64,000 bases of DNA, from assembly GCF_036850765.1 (NCBI RefSeq), contig NC_089498.1:49899795-49963794 (forward strand), read 5' to 3'. The notes under the pieces were generated by a model that was not told the origin of the DNA, searched no databases, and saw nothing but the letters and a program-made list of their open reading frames with translations. Shown here piece after piece: positions 1 through 12,080 of the stretch. The position numbers and the translations under genes were made by a program. This DNA comes from Saccopteryx bilineata. Lineage: Eukaryota > Chordata > Mammalia > Chiroptera > Emballonuridae. Position 1 is the first letter of the stretch. Each line of letters begins with the position of its first letter.

Positions 1-1574
1 GATTATGAAATAAAGTCCTTACTAAAATCATTTATCTTAAAAGGGGGTTTGAATTTTCAAACCTCTGCAGAGTACAAAATGATAAACACATTTTAATTTT
101 TCTGAGAATGGTTATAAAAATATCAGACTAAGCTCAAAAAGTTGGTTGAAAAGTTGCAAAATTACAGCTCAATGCCTCATTGTTTGCAGAACCATTCATT
201 TATCAACCTCCGTAAATATTAACACTGTGGATTCCACTTCAACAAAGGATTGGTGCCATTTTCAAATAATAATATTGCTAGACTCACTGAGAACATTTCA
301 GATGAGACGTCTTTGTGAAAGTTAACATATATAAAAAAATGGGGATTAAATAGTTGATTAATTATAAAGCTAATACTCATGTAACTACCACCCGGTTCAA
401 AAGGAAACATTTACTGCTCCTCATGTGTACTTCATTACAGCTAGATCATGAAATCCAAAAGCTTTTGTTGCATATAGAATTAGTAAATAACTGCTTGATT
501 AATAACACTGGTTATAATCCCTGAAGAGAAATAATTGGAAACACTTAATCCTGCTACGGAGTACCAAAACTAGACTGTTAGGAATAAAATATTCAAAGTG
601 ATAAATGAATACTTTGAAACAAATAAGACATTTTGAGTCCTGCATAAGTTTATGAAGTGATGGTGTAGCTGCAAAATCTACAAAATGTGAGGACTGTTCC
701 ATCACAGTTCTAAAAACCCGGAGATTCAAGTAATAATTAAGAGTTTGCTAGTAGATCTGCATCCCATATTAAATTGTGTGATCAAAATGATAAATGTAAT
801 AATTTCAAGCTTCTGCACTCATTCTGTATGTTTTCAGCTTCATTTAATCTACACATAGGGCCATAATTTTAGTGCTCTGTTAGCTTAGAAAATGCTATCT
901 GATTTTATTTGAAAAACAGTTGTTGATTCCCAAAATGCTCAAGGCCCCAACCTGTTTAGATCCTTATTTTATATAAAAGAAGTGCCTTAAATTGTATTTA
1001 GAGCAAACTGCTGTCAGTGAAGATACAGGTTAATAATACAGTTTTATTTCTTGGGAATTAAAGCAGGAGTGACTGGTCATCTCTGTTTCTTTTAGGAAGA
1101 GACCATTATCTGTTTGGAAAAAGGTACATGTCTTTTTGGCTAAAACTTAAGTCTCTGAGCACTAGCAAAACAGTGTTTACTACAATCTGTTTTGGAGAAG
1201 TCGATTTTCTCTGGGCTGTTAGTATGCAGTAGTGCTCTGTTAGCTTTTGAAGGTGGAGGGTGTTAGATGATTTTGTCAACCATTGATCAAGTGTCGTGAG
1301 TTTGGATGTCAAGATGATTGCCTTTTATATCCTGAACTGGACCTTTTCATGAAGGGAGGAGGTACAAGGTGCTGTAATCTCAAATACTTGTTATCACTGA
1401 CAAAGAATGTAGAATATGGCTCTTTCCTTTTCTCATTAAAAAAGATTAATAAAAAGTGAATATTGGGAACAATTTTAGTGTGGGCAGAATTAATGCTATG
1501 TTGATTATCATGTAAACTAAAGCAAATATCTTGTTCTTTTAAAGGAAATAATAAAATCACATCTTAATTTCCAG
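1..1574 (+). other. ATAD1 intron, no feature recognised
   Basis: This AT-rich intronic sequence precedes the Walker A exon. It ends in an acceptor (..aatttccag). I see no coding exon, SINE head or inverted-repeat element; short open frames here have no recognisable similarity. Confidence 0.6.
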
Positions 1575-1775
1575 GTGTTCTTCTCTACGGGCCTCCAGGC
1601 TGTGGTAAAACATTGATTGCCAAGGCTACAGCCAAAGAAGCAGGCTGTCGATTTATTAACCTTCAGCCTTCAACACTGACAGATAAGTGGTATGGAGAAT
1701 CTCAGAAATTAGCTGCTGCTGTTTTTTCCCTTGCCGTAAAGCTGCAGCCTTCCATCATTTTTATAGATGAAATAG
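1575..1775 (+). CDS. ATAD1: ATAD1 exon encoding Walker A and Walker B
   Basis: This 201-bp exon encodes residues about 128-195. It carries the P-loop GPPGCGKT (residues 133-140), which binds the ATP phosphates, then the pore-loop region around LTDKWYGES, and the Walker B IIFIDEI, whose Glu193 is the catalytic base mutated in dominant-negative ATAD1 studies. It starts in phase 1 (GT completes a Gly codon) after ..tttccag, and ends with the first base of the Asp195 codon before the donor gtatgc. No frameshift or stop is present, and all ATPase residues expected in this part are intact. Confidence 0.97.
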
Positions 1776-2463
1776 GTATGCTATGTTTTTGATGGAGCAT
1801 TTTAAAACGTCACTGTTAAGGGTTGTATTTAGATAACCGGATTAAGTTTTTAACATTTTTTTAGGTCTTCATAAACAGAAGAGATAACCAGCATCCTGAT
1901 ATGCTGTGTATAATTTCTGTGTTGCAGAATGAGTCTGTTCATTATCCTACTTAGTACAGTAGTTCTTTCTGTGTTTCGCTCTCAGGAACAATGCAGTAGG
2001 CATCTGTGCTCATGCTTCCTCAAGCACGTCTGTTTGTCCAGGGTAGATGCCTAGACGTTGAACCATTAGGCTGTGTGTTGTGTTCATCTTCACCCTCACG
2101 AGGACCAGCAGTTCTTCAAAGTGATTACATGTACCTGTTTTCACTTTCATGACTGTGATACTCCCTAAAATTTGTTTTTTCAGACATTATCATTACTTTT
2201 TGCCAACCTAATAGCATGAATTATCTCATTGTTTTAATATGGGTTTTCCTGCTTAATATTAAATTTGAGCATCTTTTAACAAGTTGATTAGTCATTTGGG
2301 TTTCATTGCTTTTAAATTGTTGGGTTTTGGGGGTGAGTTTTCTTAGAATTCTTTGTTGCTGTTCATTATGAATGCAACTCTCCTAGACTGGTTTGACTTT
2401 TCACTTTATGATTACTTCTTTTGCAGAGATTTAAATCTGAATGTAGTTACATTTATCAGTCTT

Positions 2464-2887
2464 GCCCTGGCCGGTTGGCTCAGCAGTAGAGCGTCGGCCT
2501 AGCATGCGGAGGACCCGGGTTCGATTCCCGGCCAGGGCACATAGGAGAAGCGCCCATTTGCTTCTCCACCCCTCCGCCGCGCTTTCCTCTCTGTCTCTCT
2601 CTTCCCCTCCCGCAGCCGAGGCTCCATTGGAGCAAAGATGGCCCGGGCGCTGGGGATGGCTCTCTGGCCTCTGCCTCAGGCGCTAGAGTGGCTCTGGTCG
2701 CAATATGGCGACGCCCAGGATGGGCAGAGCATCGCCCCCTGGGGGGCAGAGCACCGCCCCTGGTGGGCGTGCCGGGTGGATCCCGGTTGGGTGCATGCGG
2801 GAGTCTGTCTGACTGTCTCTCCCTGTTTCCAGCTTCAGAAAAATGAAAAAAAAACAAAAAACAAAACAAAACAAAAAAAAAACAAAA
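2464..2887 (+). mobile_element. VES SINE (long form)
   Basis: The tRNA-derived head has an acceptor-like stem (GCCCTGG..CCAGGGC), an A-box region (TGGCTCAGCAGTAGAGCG) and a B box (GGTTCGATTCC). A long body and an A-rich tail follow. A 15-bp target duplication acatttatcagtctt flanks it at 2449-2463 and 2888-2902, so both ends are exact. The body ORFs are SINE sequence, not genes. Confidence 0.95.
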
Positions 2888-2988
2888 ACATTTATCAGTC
2901 TTTTTTATGATTTATACTTTTTGTGTCTAGTTTACATATCCTTTCACTATCCCCATAAATATTCTTCTTTTAAAAAATATATAGCTTG

Positions 2989-3178
2989 GCCTTGCCTGTG
3001 GTGGCGCAGTGGATAAAGTGTTGACCTGGAATGCTGAGGTCACTGGTTCGAAGCCTTGGGCTTGACCGTGAGGGCACATACAAAAGCAATAAAAAAACAA
3101 CTGAAGTGAAGCAACTATGAGTTGATACCTCTTGCTCCCCTATCCCTATCTTCTCTCTATAAAATCAATAAAAAAATG
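2989..3178 (+). mobile_element. Short tRNA-derived bat SINE
   Basis: The head is gcctgtggtggcgcagtgg with a B-box-like ggttcgaagcc. A short body and an aataaaaaaa tail follow. It is the shorter, older relative of the Rhin-1-like copies here. Confidence 0.8.
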
Positions 3179-3849
3179 TTTATAGTTTGAAGTAGGAAAC
3201 TCATTTCATTCTTTTTCATATGGATTTACAATATAGATCATCTTTCTATTTGTGCCATGGCTTTTAATTATTAGTGGACTTTTTCTGTTATTTTATGGAT
3301 CATTAATATTTTTGTTCTGTACCTGGTAAAATAAGTTATATATATAATAAAAGCTGTAGTAATTAAAACTATAACTTTGAATTATACTGTTATAATCATA
3401 TGTAATGATAGGCTATATAGAAATGAGATCTAGGTAATATAGTTTTGATTACTTGTTTGCCTCGTGTATCTTTCTCATCGATCTACTCCACCTATTTTGG
3501 ATATTTGATGTACATTTTGCACAAAAGAACATAGCTAGATTTTTTTTGAAATTTTAATCTAAGACACTTCACTTGGAAGTGTGATCAGTTGGCCTTTATT
3601 TTGATAGCTGACAGATTTATTTCTACCACATTATTGTGTGCTTTTTTGTTTTCCAATCTAGTGTACTGTTTTGTTTTCTTTATTCCCCTTTCTGTGCTAC
3701 AAGTTTAGAAGAGAATTATTTAGCATATCTACTTGTCTTCAAAGTCTAGGCTAATAATTACCTCCCAAATAATACAAGGACATTAGAACTCTTGAATACT
3801 AATCATTCCTCTCATTTCTTATATGTTGTTAGTTAACATTTTTTTTCTT

Positions 3850-4160
3850 CCCTTTATTTATTTATTTTTTTTGAGAGACAGGAAGGGAGAGATGAGAAGT
3901 AGTAACTCGTAGTTGCGACACTTTTAGTTGTTCATTGATTGATTTCTCATGTGCCTTGACCAGGGGGCTCCAGTGGAATCAGGGACCCCTTGCTCAAGCC
4001 AGCAACCTTTGGGCTCAAGCCAGTGACTGTGGGGTCATGTCTGTTATCCCACATTCAAGCTGGTAGGCTTGCGCTTACGCCAGTGACCTTGAGGTTTTGA
4101 ACCTGGGTTCTCAGCGTCCCAGGTTGATGCTCTATCCACTGTGCCACCACCTGGTCAGGT
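3850..4160 (-). mobile_element. Rhin-1-like modular SINE
   Basis: On the minus strand it reads from cctgaccaggtggtggcacagtgg through several ~20-bp modules of the ctcaagccagtgacc type to an A-rich tail (poly-T near 3860 on +). AG-rich sequence sits next to the tail. Confidence 0.85.
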
Positions 4161-4984
4161 AGCATTTTTTCTTATTTTATACCCTCTATACCGGTTATTT
4201 TTATACTGGCATTGCTTTTTTAGTGACACATCTTTGCCAGGTTTTTTTGCTCACTTTTGCTTCTTGTATCTGCTCTTTCTGTGGATTTAATTTCCTTCCT
4301 ACTGAAGTTTGTTGTTCTTTTAGCAAAGATAGTGAATACTGTCTGTAAAAATCTGTTGTTTCTTCCTCCACTCTTAAACAATAGTTATTTTCCTTCAGCA
4401 TTTTGAAGCTAGAAGTTCATGGTCTTTCAGTCTTTCTTGTTGCTTTTGAGAATTCTACAATATTTGTAACGTATTATTTCTTTGTAAGTAATTTATCCTT
4501 TTTCTCTGTTGCTATCAAAGAAAAAATGGTTAAGTTGGAGTTTATTAAAATTAAAAATCCATGCCTGTTTTCTTCATTCTAGAAGAAAAATGTTTCCCTA
4601 TTTCTTAACAGCATTTCATGTTCATTGTAGATAATTTGGAAAACAGAATAATTGAAAACAGGAAATTCAGGTTGTTCGTAAGTGTGCCACTAGGCAATAC
4701 CAAAGTTACTGCCTTTTTTACCATGCATAATAATATATACATGCATGCCAGCTTGTATGTTTCAGTCCATTTTCTAGCACCATTTTCCCACTTAATAGTG
4801 TTTTGACATTTTCTAATGCCATTTATTTATTACCAGGGAAAGTGTGAGGAAAAGGATATGACCATAATTAAGAGCACAAAGGGTACAGATTATCTGGAAA
4901 GTTAAGGCCCAAGTACACAGATTTTCCTCCAAGACATTAGTTGCTCCTTTTCTAGCCTCTCAGTATTGGATCCTTTGCTTTTTT

Positions 4985-5303
4985 TAAAATTGTTTTTTTG
5001 TGACAGAGACAGAGAGGGACAGATAGGGACAGACAGACAGGGAGAGAGATGAGAAGCATCAATTCTTCGTTGCGGCACCTTAGTTGTTCATTGATTGCTT
5101 TCTCATATGTGCCTTGACCGAGGGAGGGGGTCTATAGCATACTAAGTGACCCCTTGCTCAAGCCAGTGACCTTGGGTCCAAGCTGGTGAGCCTTGCTCAA
5201 ACCAGATGAGTCCGTGCTCAAACCGGCGACCTTGAGGTTTCGAACCTGGGTCCTCTGCGTCCCAGTCCGATGCTCCATCCACTGTGCCACCACCTGGTCA
5301 GGC
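4985..5303 (-). mobile_element. Rhin-1-like modular SINE
   Basis: Same family and orientation as the copy at 3850: gcctgaccagg head at 5303, repeated caagctggtgag/caaaccggcgacc modules, and a poly-T and AG-rich tail near 4985-5050. Confidence 0.85.
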
Positions 5304-5529
5304 CCATTGCTTCTTTTTTATATGTTAGCACAAATGTATTTTTGGGAAAGAAATGAAGATTGTGAATTGGTGGTTGTTGTTTTTCTTTAAATTTGCCTAG
5401 TAATTTGCCAAAATTGTTACATCAGAATAAGGTATAAAAAGGCATAATTGAACCCTTTTCCTTCTAATTTTTCATGAAATTGTCAGCTTTTGGTTAAATG
5501 ATTTGAAATTATATAAAGAATAAATAATT

Positions 5530-5713
5530 CATTCATTGTTTTAAAATTATTATTACTGATTTTAGTTAGAGAGAAATGGGGAAAGAGAGAAAGGGTGGGG
5601 GGAGATAGACAGGAACATTGATCTGTCCCTGCTCATGCCGTGACCAAGGATCAAACCCACAACCTCTGTGCTTTGGGACAGTGTTCTAACCAACTGAGCC
5701 ATCTGGCCAGGGC
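5530..5713 (-). mobile_element. Older VES SINE just upstream of an ATAD1 exon
   Basis: The minus-strand head gccctggccagatggctcag ends at 5713, followed by a diverged ~150-bp body without the long VES tail region. The insertion lies 38 bp before the acceptor-exon border at 5752. Confidence 0.85.
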
Positions 5714-5751
5714 AATTCATTAATTCTAACATAAGGACTTTTCCCTTCTAG

Positions 5752-5858
5752 ATTCCTTTCTACGAAACCGTTCAAGTTCTGACCATGAAGCTACGGCCAT
5801 GATGAAAGCTCAGTTTATGAGTCTCTGGGATGGGCTGGATACTGATCACAGCTGCCAG
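5752..5858 (+). CDS. ATAD1: ATAD1 exon, post-Walker B segment
   Basis: This 107-bp exon encodes residues about 195-230, from the Asp completing the Walker B region through [20 protein letters not shown] and the DGLDTD stretch to Gln230. The region is the alpha-helical segment after Walker B that carries intersubunit contacts in the AAA+ ring. It starts after ..cccttctag and ends in phase 0 before gtattt. An old SINE crowds the acceptor, leaving 38 bp for branch point and polypyrimidine tract. Confidence 0.96.
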
Positions 5859-6499
5859 GTATTTGAAAGAAATGTGCCTTAAACTTGAGGTGTGGTGCTG
5901 GTGGCGTTAAGAAAAATTAGGGGCTTTTTTTGAGATATCTTTTCCATAATTAATATCTGAAAGAATATGATTTATAAACATTTTTATCCATTTTGAAGTC
6001 TTCATGTTTAAAAAAGTGTTAATAGATTGTCTGAGTGCCTGAAACAGATGTAACAAGAGAAAAAAACCCAGGTTGAAGCCTTTCCTTAGAATTTTTAGGA
6101 CCATTATGCCAAGGAAGAGGAAGTGACTGGTGGCTCTGGGTGTGTTTCCTTTGACTCGTACTGTCGTCCTTATAGTCTTTACTGTCAGTTCTTACATTAC
6201 TTATCTTAATTTTATTTTACCATTTTCATTAGTTATTGAAACATGCACCTTTCTTTAGAATATCGATTTTATATAAGATAGTCTTCTGTTTTAGGTTTGT
6301 TTCTTTTTGCTCCAAAGCTGTGAAAACCAAAACGGAGGTCCGTTGGTATACCCCCAAGGAGAAAGCCAGCTATTATTATTCAGTTTACCTCTTTGGGTTC
6401 CCATTTTCACTTAATTCTTTGCCTGTGAGTAAATAGTCGAGACTGGCTTGCTAGATCAGCAATGTGTTTTATTGTTTTAAATTTAAAAAAAATTTTTAG

Positions 6500-6846
6500 G
6501 TCCTGGCTGGTTGGCTCAGTGGTAGAGTGTCAGCCCAGCATGTGGAAGTCCCGGGTTTGATTTCCGGTCAGGGCACGCAGGAGAGGCACCCATCTGCTTC
6601 TCCACCCTTCCCCCTCTCCTTTCTTTCTATCTTCCCCTCCCGCAGCAGAGGCTCCATTGGAGCAAAGTTGGCCAGGGCGCTGGGGACGGCTCCATGGCCT
6701 CCACCTCAGGCACTAGAATGGCTCCAGCTGTGACAGAGCAGCGCCCCAGAGGGACGGAGCGTCACTCCCTGGTGGGCGTGCCGGATGGATCCCGGTCGGG
6801 CGCATGTGGGAGTCTGTCTGACTGCCTCCCTGCTTCTAACTTCGGA
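6500..6846 (+). mobile_element. VES SINE (long form)
   Basis: It has the head gtcctggctggttggctcagtgg, a long VES body (gctccattggagcaaagttgg; ggcgtgccggatggatcccgg), and ends at an (AT)n tract at 6847-6871 where the tail should be. Confidence 0.9.
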
Positions 6847-6871
6847 ATATATATATATATATATATATATG
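6847..6871. repeat. (AT)n microsatellite at SINE tail
   Basis: A pure AT dinucleotide run grown from the end of the VES copy. Confidence 0.9.
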
Positions 6872-6879
6872 ATATATTT

Positions 6880-7018
6880 TTAAGATTTTAGAGTATATAT
6901 TGAGATAAAGGCAGGGGGAGGAGCAGGAAGCATCCGCTCACAAGCCTGGGGCCTCAAACTTGTGACCTCAGCTTTCCAGGTCAATACTATTCAGTGCCAC
7001 AACATAGATCAGACAAAT
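6880..7018 (-). mobile_element. Degenerate VES-like SINE
   Basis: On the minus strand, weak remains of a SINE head and body are visible (gcaggggggagagcaggaagc context, then ccacaacatagatcag). It is heavily diverged. Confidence 0.45.
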
Positions 7019-7574
7019 GATGCATTTTAAGAGAAAAAAATTTTAATTTGATCTGGCATGTTTTTTTTTTTTTCTATATTGTTGGAAATGGAAGTTCTAG
7101 AACCTTTTTACTTTTCTTTTTGTAAAACATTTCTTGGAAAAGTTTTGAATGTTTAAACTTTATCAGGTATTTTCTACTTTGTAATCTGTTTTCATCCCTT
7201 TTTTAAAAAAACTATATTTAGAATCACACCTTTTGTTACGTCTAAAAAAATTATTTCTTCAAATGTCGTTTCTTTTCCATTCCTCATGTGCTCTCCTTGT
7301 GGAGTGCCAGTTTGGGTGTACCTTATGTGTTTTAATCCATGTGTTTTAACTTTCTTATATTTTCTCTCTCTTTGTGCTATAATCTAGGTAATTTCTTGAC
7401 CTCTATAATTTGATCATTCTGAGTTAAGGTGGATTTTTTCTGCTATTTAACCCTTTCATAGTGTATATTATTTCATTCATTAAGTTTTTCAGGTCTAGAA
7501 ATTCTTTGATTCTTTATCAAGATCACCATTTTCTTTATCATGGGCCCTTCTGCCCATCAACTCATGTTTCCTGT

Positions 7575-7745
7575 TGGATTAGAAAACCAGAGCCCTCGCA
7601 TCAACCAGCTGTGTGACCTTGGTCAAATTATGTAATCATTCTGAGTAGGGGAGTTAATATCTATAAAAAGGGAAGGATTGTATATACCTCAGTATTATTG
7701 TGCGGTTTTAAGGAACTCATAGGAGTAAGGTGCTTATAACAATGC
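7575..7745 (+). repeat. MIR SINE fragment
   Basis: It contains the MIR-type core accagctgtgtgaccttgg followed by aattatgtaatcattctgag and a run similar to the MIR 3' part. MIRs are ancient tRNA-derived SINEs shared by all mammals. Confidence 0.7.
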
Positions 7746-8696
7746 CTTGTGTATATTTACTACATAAATATTTGATATGTGATTTTTTTTATTCCTCCTT
7801 TATTCCTTCACATAGATTCATAGATTAGCATACTTACTTTATAATCTATATTCAATAATTATTCATGAATTTTCCTCCATCTGGTTCTGTCATATGTGTG
7901 AGTTTATGATGGTTATTTCCTTGTGTGTTTTGTGACTTCGTGGGGAAAATAATCATATCTGGTAGAACTTTGTGTGTGAATTTTTGGAAGCTATCTATGT
8001 TGAAGGTTTGTTGCGCTAAGAGGATTTTATATTTGTCTTTTGCTAAGGTTTTCCCCCAACACAAATAGGTAAATTCAGGTCGCAGATTCATGTAGCTGAC
8101 CATGAACCATGAAATCTCAGTAATTTCATATGGGTGTATGTCTTTATATGTTTGTCTAAGAACCAAGGTTGACTCTGCTGAGTGGGTTTTCTAATATTGC
8201 ATCACTTCTCAGTCTGTAGTACTTCATGAGTTCCAGCTTTATGGAAGTGGTCTCTCATCATTACCGTAAATCAGAAGTAGAAAATACATCATTCTCAGGA
8301 GGAAAGTTAAACCACATGCCCTCCTTCTACATCACCTTCATGAAAATACAATTTCATTATGAGGGAAAGTTGCCTTTAGTGTTTGTTGGATGATGAGAGA
8401 AGAAAGTACGAGATAAACTGAGGCAACATTGACCTAAAGTTTTGAGGCATAAATTTAGATCTGATTATTTTAAATGTTAAATGATAAAAATTTTAAAGAT
8501 TTTTAAACTCTTGACTTATACTTAAAAGGTGCATTATTTTGTTGCTTAATACTAAAAAATTACTGTTGCTTCCGATTTTGACTTTTAGCTTATTTATACT
8601 AGATAAAGATAATATGTTTAAATTAAGGCTACCTGTTTTTGCCCCTAAAACCACTTCTTAAAATTTGTGAGCACTTAACACAGCAGTTGAAATGCG

Positions 8697-8765
8697 ACAG
8701 ATATTCACATGAAACCTATGTACTCTATTGATCAATGTCACTCCATTAAATTTAATTTCTAAATA
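8697..8765 (+). mobile_element. L1 3'-end fragment
   Basis: The stretch ctattgatcaatgtcactcc followed by attaaatttaat matches the 3' end of the full-length L1 at 33630-33665 in this window. Severely 5'-truncated. Confidence 0.7.
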
Positions 8766-9404
8766 AAAGAAGTTGTTTAAGTGAAACTGCAAATTTTGTC
8801 ATGAATAACTATTATTATTTTATGTGTATTAGACCATGTTGCACTAGATTTATTTGGATTTCTTGATCCTAACTTTTAGTATGTCATTTTTTATACTGGG
8901 GTTTTTTGTTTTGTTTTTCAAAATACAGCCTGTTCCCAGTTTTTTTTCAGGTACTGCCTCACCCACAGTCCTTTTGTGATTCTCTGCTACCTAATATGGT
9001 CAGTTTTCAACATGCTTCTATAGCACTTTGAATCTCCCTCTAAACACTTAAATGTGCTTATATTCATCCTTTACCCTATGCAGTTAGTTTACTTGATCAC
9101 TTCAGGACTTTTCTTTGGCTTACATTAGTGGAAAATTTTATTAATTTTATAGAGTTGTAGTCAATAAAGAAAACAGGTAAAAGCATTAATATTTAGATTT
9201 TATAGGACCACTTAAACCATATGCGAAATTGATTATAGAACTAACATTCTCGTTTATATTTGTATTTTTATTTTTCCCCTCTAGGTGGCAACCTCTCACA
9301 GTTTTTAAAAGTAATTTGGCTCTTAAATACCATTAAATGTAGAATAGAAGTAGAATGGAAGATTTAATGGATCTTTCAGAATTGCTGTGGACTTAGACTT
9401 TTTA

Positions 9405-9586
9405 AAAAATGTTTTATTTATTGATATCAGCAAGAGAGGTGATATTGGGGGCAGGGGGAGAGACGGGGGGGGGGGGAGGAAGAGGAACATCAAGCTGTTC
9501 CTTTATACTCCCTGACCAGGGATCGAACCAGCAACCTTTGCGGTTAGGGACAGTACTCCAGCCAACTGAGCTATCTGGTTGGGGCT
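9405..9586 (-). mobile_element. Older VES SINE
   Basis: The minus-strand head gccccaaccagatagctcag ends near 9586. A B-box-like ggttcgatccc and a G-rich body (poly-G run near 9465) are present. Confidence 0.8.
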
Positions 9587-10426
9587 AGCCTTCTGAGTAT
9601 TTCAGAAATCTAAGACCTCAAGCTGAAATAAAATAATATTAAAGAATTAAAACTTTCCATTAGAATACCAGTAAATTTCATTTTGTATAGCTAATGTGTG
9701 CTGTTATTGGTGATACAGAAATATCAAGGTAATGGTAATTTTAAAGCCCTTCAGAGATTAACTTGTTTTGTATGTCTTTGTCTTTATTAGTATTAATTTT
9801 TCATCTCTATCCTTTATTAATAAGTGACAGTTAGCCCAGAGGTTGGCAAGGGTCACCAACTTTTTTTAAAAATTCTACCCATAATTTTCCTGTTTACTCT
9901 TATTCTGTTGCCCTTGTTTAAAGTTGAATTGCTTGAGGTTTTACTTGTATTGAGAAGATGTCACCTGTAGTGCTAATATATGATATGAGATAATGATGTG
10001 AAATGTACAGGAAAAAGTACATATCTGTTACTATTACTAGCATCGTCAGACTTACGGGAAATGATTCTCTCCTTAATATTATAATTCAGGGACCTGAAAT
10101 ATCCCTTTGTATATACTCCTAACCTATAACATAAATGGCTTTCAGTTGTTTAATGTTGTAGCCATTGAGTAATCATATTTTATAAAATACAGTAGATTTT
10201 TATTAAAAATCTTGCCAACCTTGCTATCACCTGATCTATTTAGGATTAATTTTGATATGTAGCAATAAGTATTTGAGTAATACGTACTGTATTAATATTG
10301 GATTTCTTACAGAAGATTTGGTTTAAATATCATGTAAATTTCTATATTTTTAAGCCCTTTTTAAATAACAACCTAAAAGGAATATTATTGGTGAATTTAT
10401 TACTTTTGTTTTCTTTATATATTTAG

Positions 10427-10516
10427 GTCATAGTGATGGGAGCTACTAATCGTCCTCAGGATCTTGACTCAGCTATAATGAGAAGAATGCCTACAAGATT
10501 TCATATCAACCAGCCT
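10427..10516 (+). CDS. ATAD1: ATAD1 exon, sensor 1 and arginine fingers
   Basis: This 90-bp, phase-0 exon encodes residues 231-260. It contains the sensor-1 motif (ATNRP, Asn238) that monitors ATP hydrolysis, and the arginine-finger region MRRMPTRF that reaches into the neighbouring subunit of the hexamer. Borders are ..atatatttag/GTC and CCT/gtaggt. Eighty bases downstream begins a run of four SINE insertions. Confidence 0.97.
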
Positions 10517-10599
10517 GTAGGTGGCTTTAATTGCTGTTATGAACAGTTAAATATTCACTTATTTAAGGTTTTTATCTGTGGTTTCAAGAAGGGAATGAT

Positions 10600-10935
10600 T
10601 TTTTATTTTTTTTGAGAGACAGACAGACAAACGGGAAGGGGGAGAGATAAGGAGTGTCAGCTCATAGTTTCGTCGTATTAGTTGTTTATTGATTGCTCTC
10701 ATACATGCCTTGACTGGGGGGCTCCAGCCGAGCCAGTGACCTGATGCTCTATCCAGCAACCTCGGGCTCAAGCCAGTGACCATGGGGGTCATGTCTATGA
10801 TCCCATGTTCAAGCTGGTGACTCCATACTCAAGCTGGCGAGTCTGTGCTCAAGCCAGCCACTTCAGGGTTTCAAACCTGGGTCTGTAGTGTCCCAGGTCG
10901 ATGCTCTATCCACTGTGCCATTGCCTGGTTAGGCA
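10600..10935 (-). mobile_element. Rhin-1-like modular SINE
   Basis: The minus-strand head cctaaccaggcaatggcacag sits at 10935. Five or so ctcaagctggcgag-type modules and an AG-rich/poly-T end at 10600-10650 follow. Confidence 0.85.
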
Positions 10936-10949
10936 GAAGGAAATTATTA

Positions 10950-11325
10950 ATTTATTTTATTTTTTTAGAGAGAGGAGGAGAGGCAGAGAGACAGACTCCC
11001 ACATACGCCCTGACCAGGATTCACCTAGCAAGCCCACTAGGGGGCGATGCTCTGCCCATCTGGAGCTGTTGCTGTGTTGCTTAGCATCTGAGCCCTTTTT
11101 TTAGCCCCTGAGGTGAAGGCTGCAGAGCCATTCTCAGTGCCTGAGGCCAGCTGGCTCAAACCAATCAAGCCATGACTGTGGGAGGGAAGAGAGAGAGAGA
11201 GGAAAGGGGAGCGGGAGGGGTGGAGAAGCAGATGGTAGCTTGTCCTGTGTGCCTTGACTGGGAATTGAACCCAGGACATCTACACACCATCCCGATGCTC
11301 TACCACTGAGCCAACCAGCCAGGGC
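10950..11325 (-). mobile_element. VES SINE (long form)
   Basis: The minus-strand head gccctggctggttggctcag ends at 11325, with a full-length diverged body and tail near 10950. An imperfect duplication of agaaggaaattatt-like sequence flanks it. Confidence 0.88.
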
Positions 11326-11349
11326 AGAAATTACTTTTTAAACAACAGC

Positions 11350-11477
11350 ACTTATTGCCTGACCTATTTCAAAGCATTGGCCTGAAATGCTGAGATCACT
11401 AGTTCAAATCACTGGGCTTGCCAGGTTAAGGCACATAGAAGAAGTAAATACTAGGAGTTGATGCTTCTGGCTCCTAC

Positions 11478-11510
<33 letters not shown>

Positions 11511-11512
11511 AA
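11350..11512 (+). mobile_element. Short tRNA-derived bat SINE with (TC)n tail
   Basis: A diverged gcctgacc head, aaatgctgagatcactagttc B-box region and gagttgatgcttctggctcc body match the copies at 2989 and 23757. It ends in a (TC)n run at 11481-11509. Confidence 0.75.
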
Positions 11513-11697
11513 TATCTTTAAAAAATAGTGTTTATTTATGATAGGCAGGGAAGGAATAGAGCAAGAATCTACATAATTCCTTCTTTGTTCTTTAGACTCT
11601 CTTTTTTTCTTCTTTCTTCCCTAAGACCAATATTATTTGCTTCTCCTCAAAGTATATACTTACCTAAAGTTTGTCTAGACACTTTAGTGGCTTTCTT

Positions 11698-12080
11698 TAC
11701 CTCTTTTTTTTCCTTCGGTAAGAGGAGGGGATGCAGAGACAGATTCCCGCATGTGCCCAACTTGGGTCTACCCGGCAAGCCCACTAGGGGGCGATGCTCT
11801 GCCCATCTGGGGCCATTGCTTAGTTGCAAGCAGAGCCAATTTTTAGTGCCTGAGGCAGAGGCCATGGAACCATCCTCAGTGCCCAGCACCAACTTGCTTC
11901 AGTCAAGCCATGGCTATAAGAGGAGTGGAGGAGAGAGAGAGAGAGAAAGAGAAAGAGAAGCGAGAGGGGGAGAGGTAGAGAAACAGATGGGTGCTTCTCC
12001 TGTGTGCCCTGGCCAGGAATTGAACTCAGGACATCCACATGCCAGGCTGATGCTCTGCCACTGAGCCAACTGGCCAGGGT
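11698..12080 (-). mobile_element. VES SINE (long form)
   Basis: The minus-strand head ccctggccagttggctcag ends at 12080. A near-duplicate of tagtggctttctttac flanks it (11682-11697 and 12081 onward). The 178-residue open frame across it is SINE sequence. Confidence 0.9.

Larger units (their letters stand above)
1776..5751 (+). other. ATAD1 intron, SINE-rich
   Basis: This intron holds at least five SINE copies, listed separately (2464, 2989, 3850, 4985, 5530). The remaining sequence (about 1776-2448, 3180-3849, 4161-4984) is AT-rich. The part near 2200-2330 weakly resembles an old L1 3' region, but I cannot support a family call. Confidence 0.5.
5859..10426 (+). other. ATAD1 intron
   Basis: This 4.6-kb intron contains a VES SINE (6500), an AT microsatellite, degenerate VES copies (6880, 9405), a MIR (7575) and a short L1 tail (8697). 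Other parts (about 5859-6499, 7020-7574, 7750-8690, 8770-9400, 9590-10426) show nothing I can name. Confidence 0.6.

Noticed and set aside
2464..2540. A tRNA gene at the SINE head
   Set aside because: The A and B boxes and stem belong to a dispersed VES SINE with body, tail and target copies, not a tRNA gene.
11528..12064. 178-codon open frame
   Set aside because: It is mostly an antisense VES SINE; SINE bodies give long open frames by composition.
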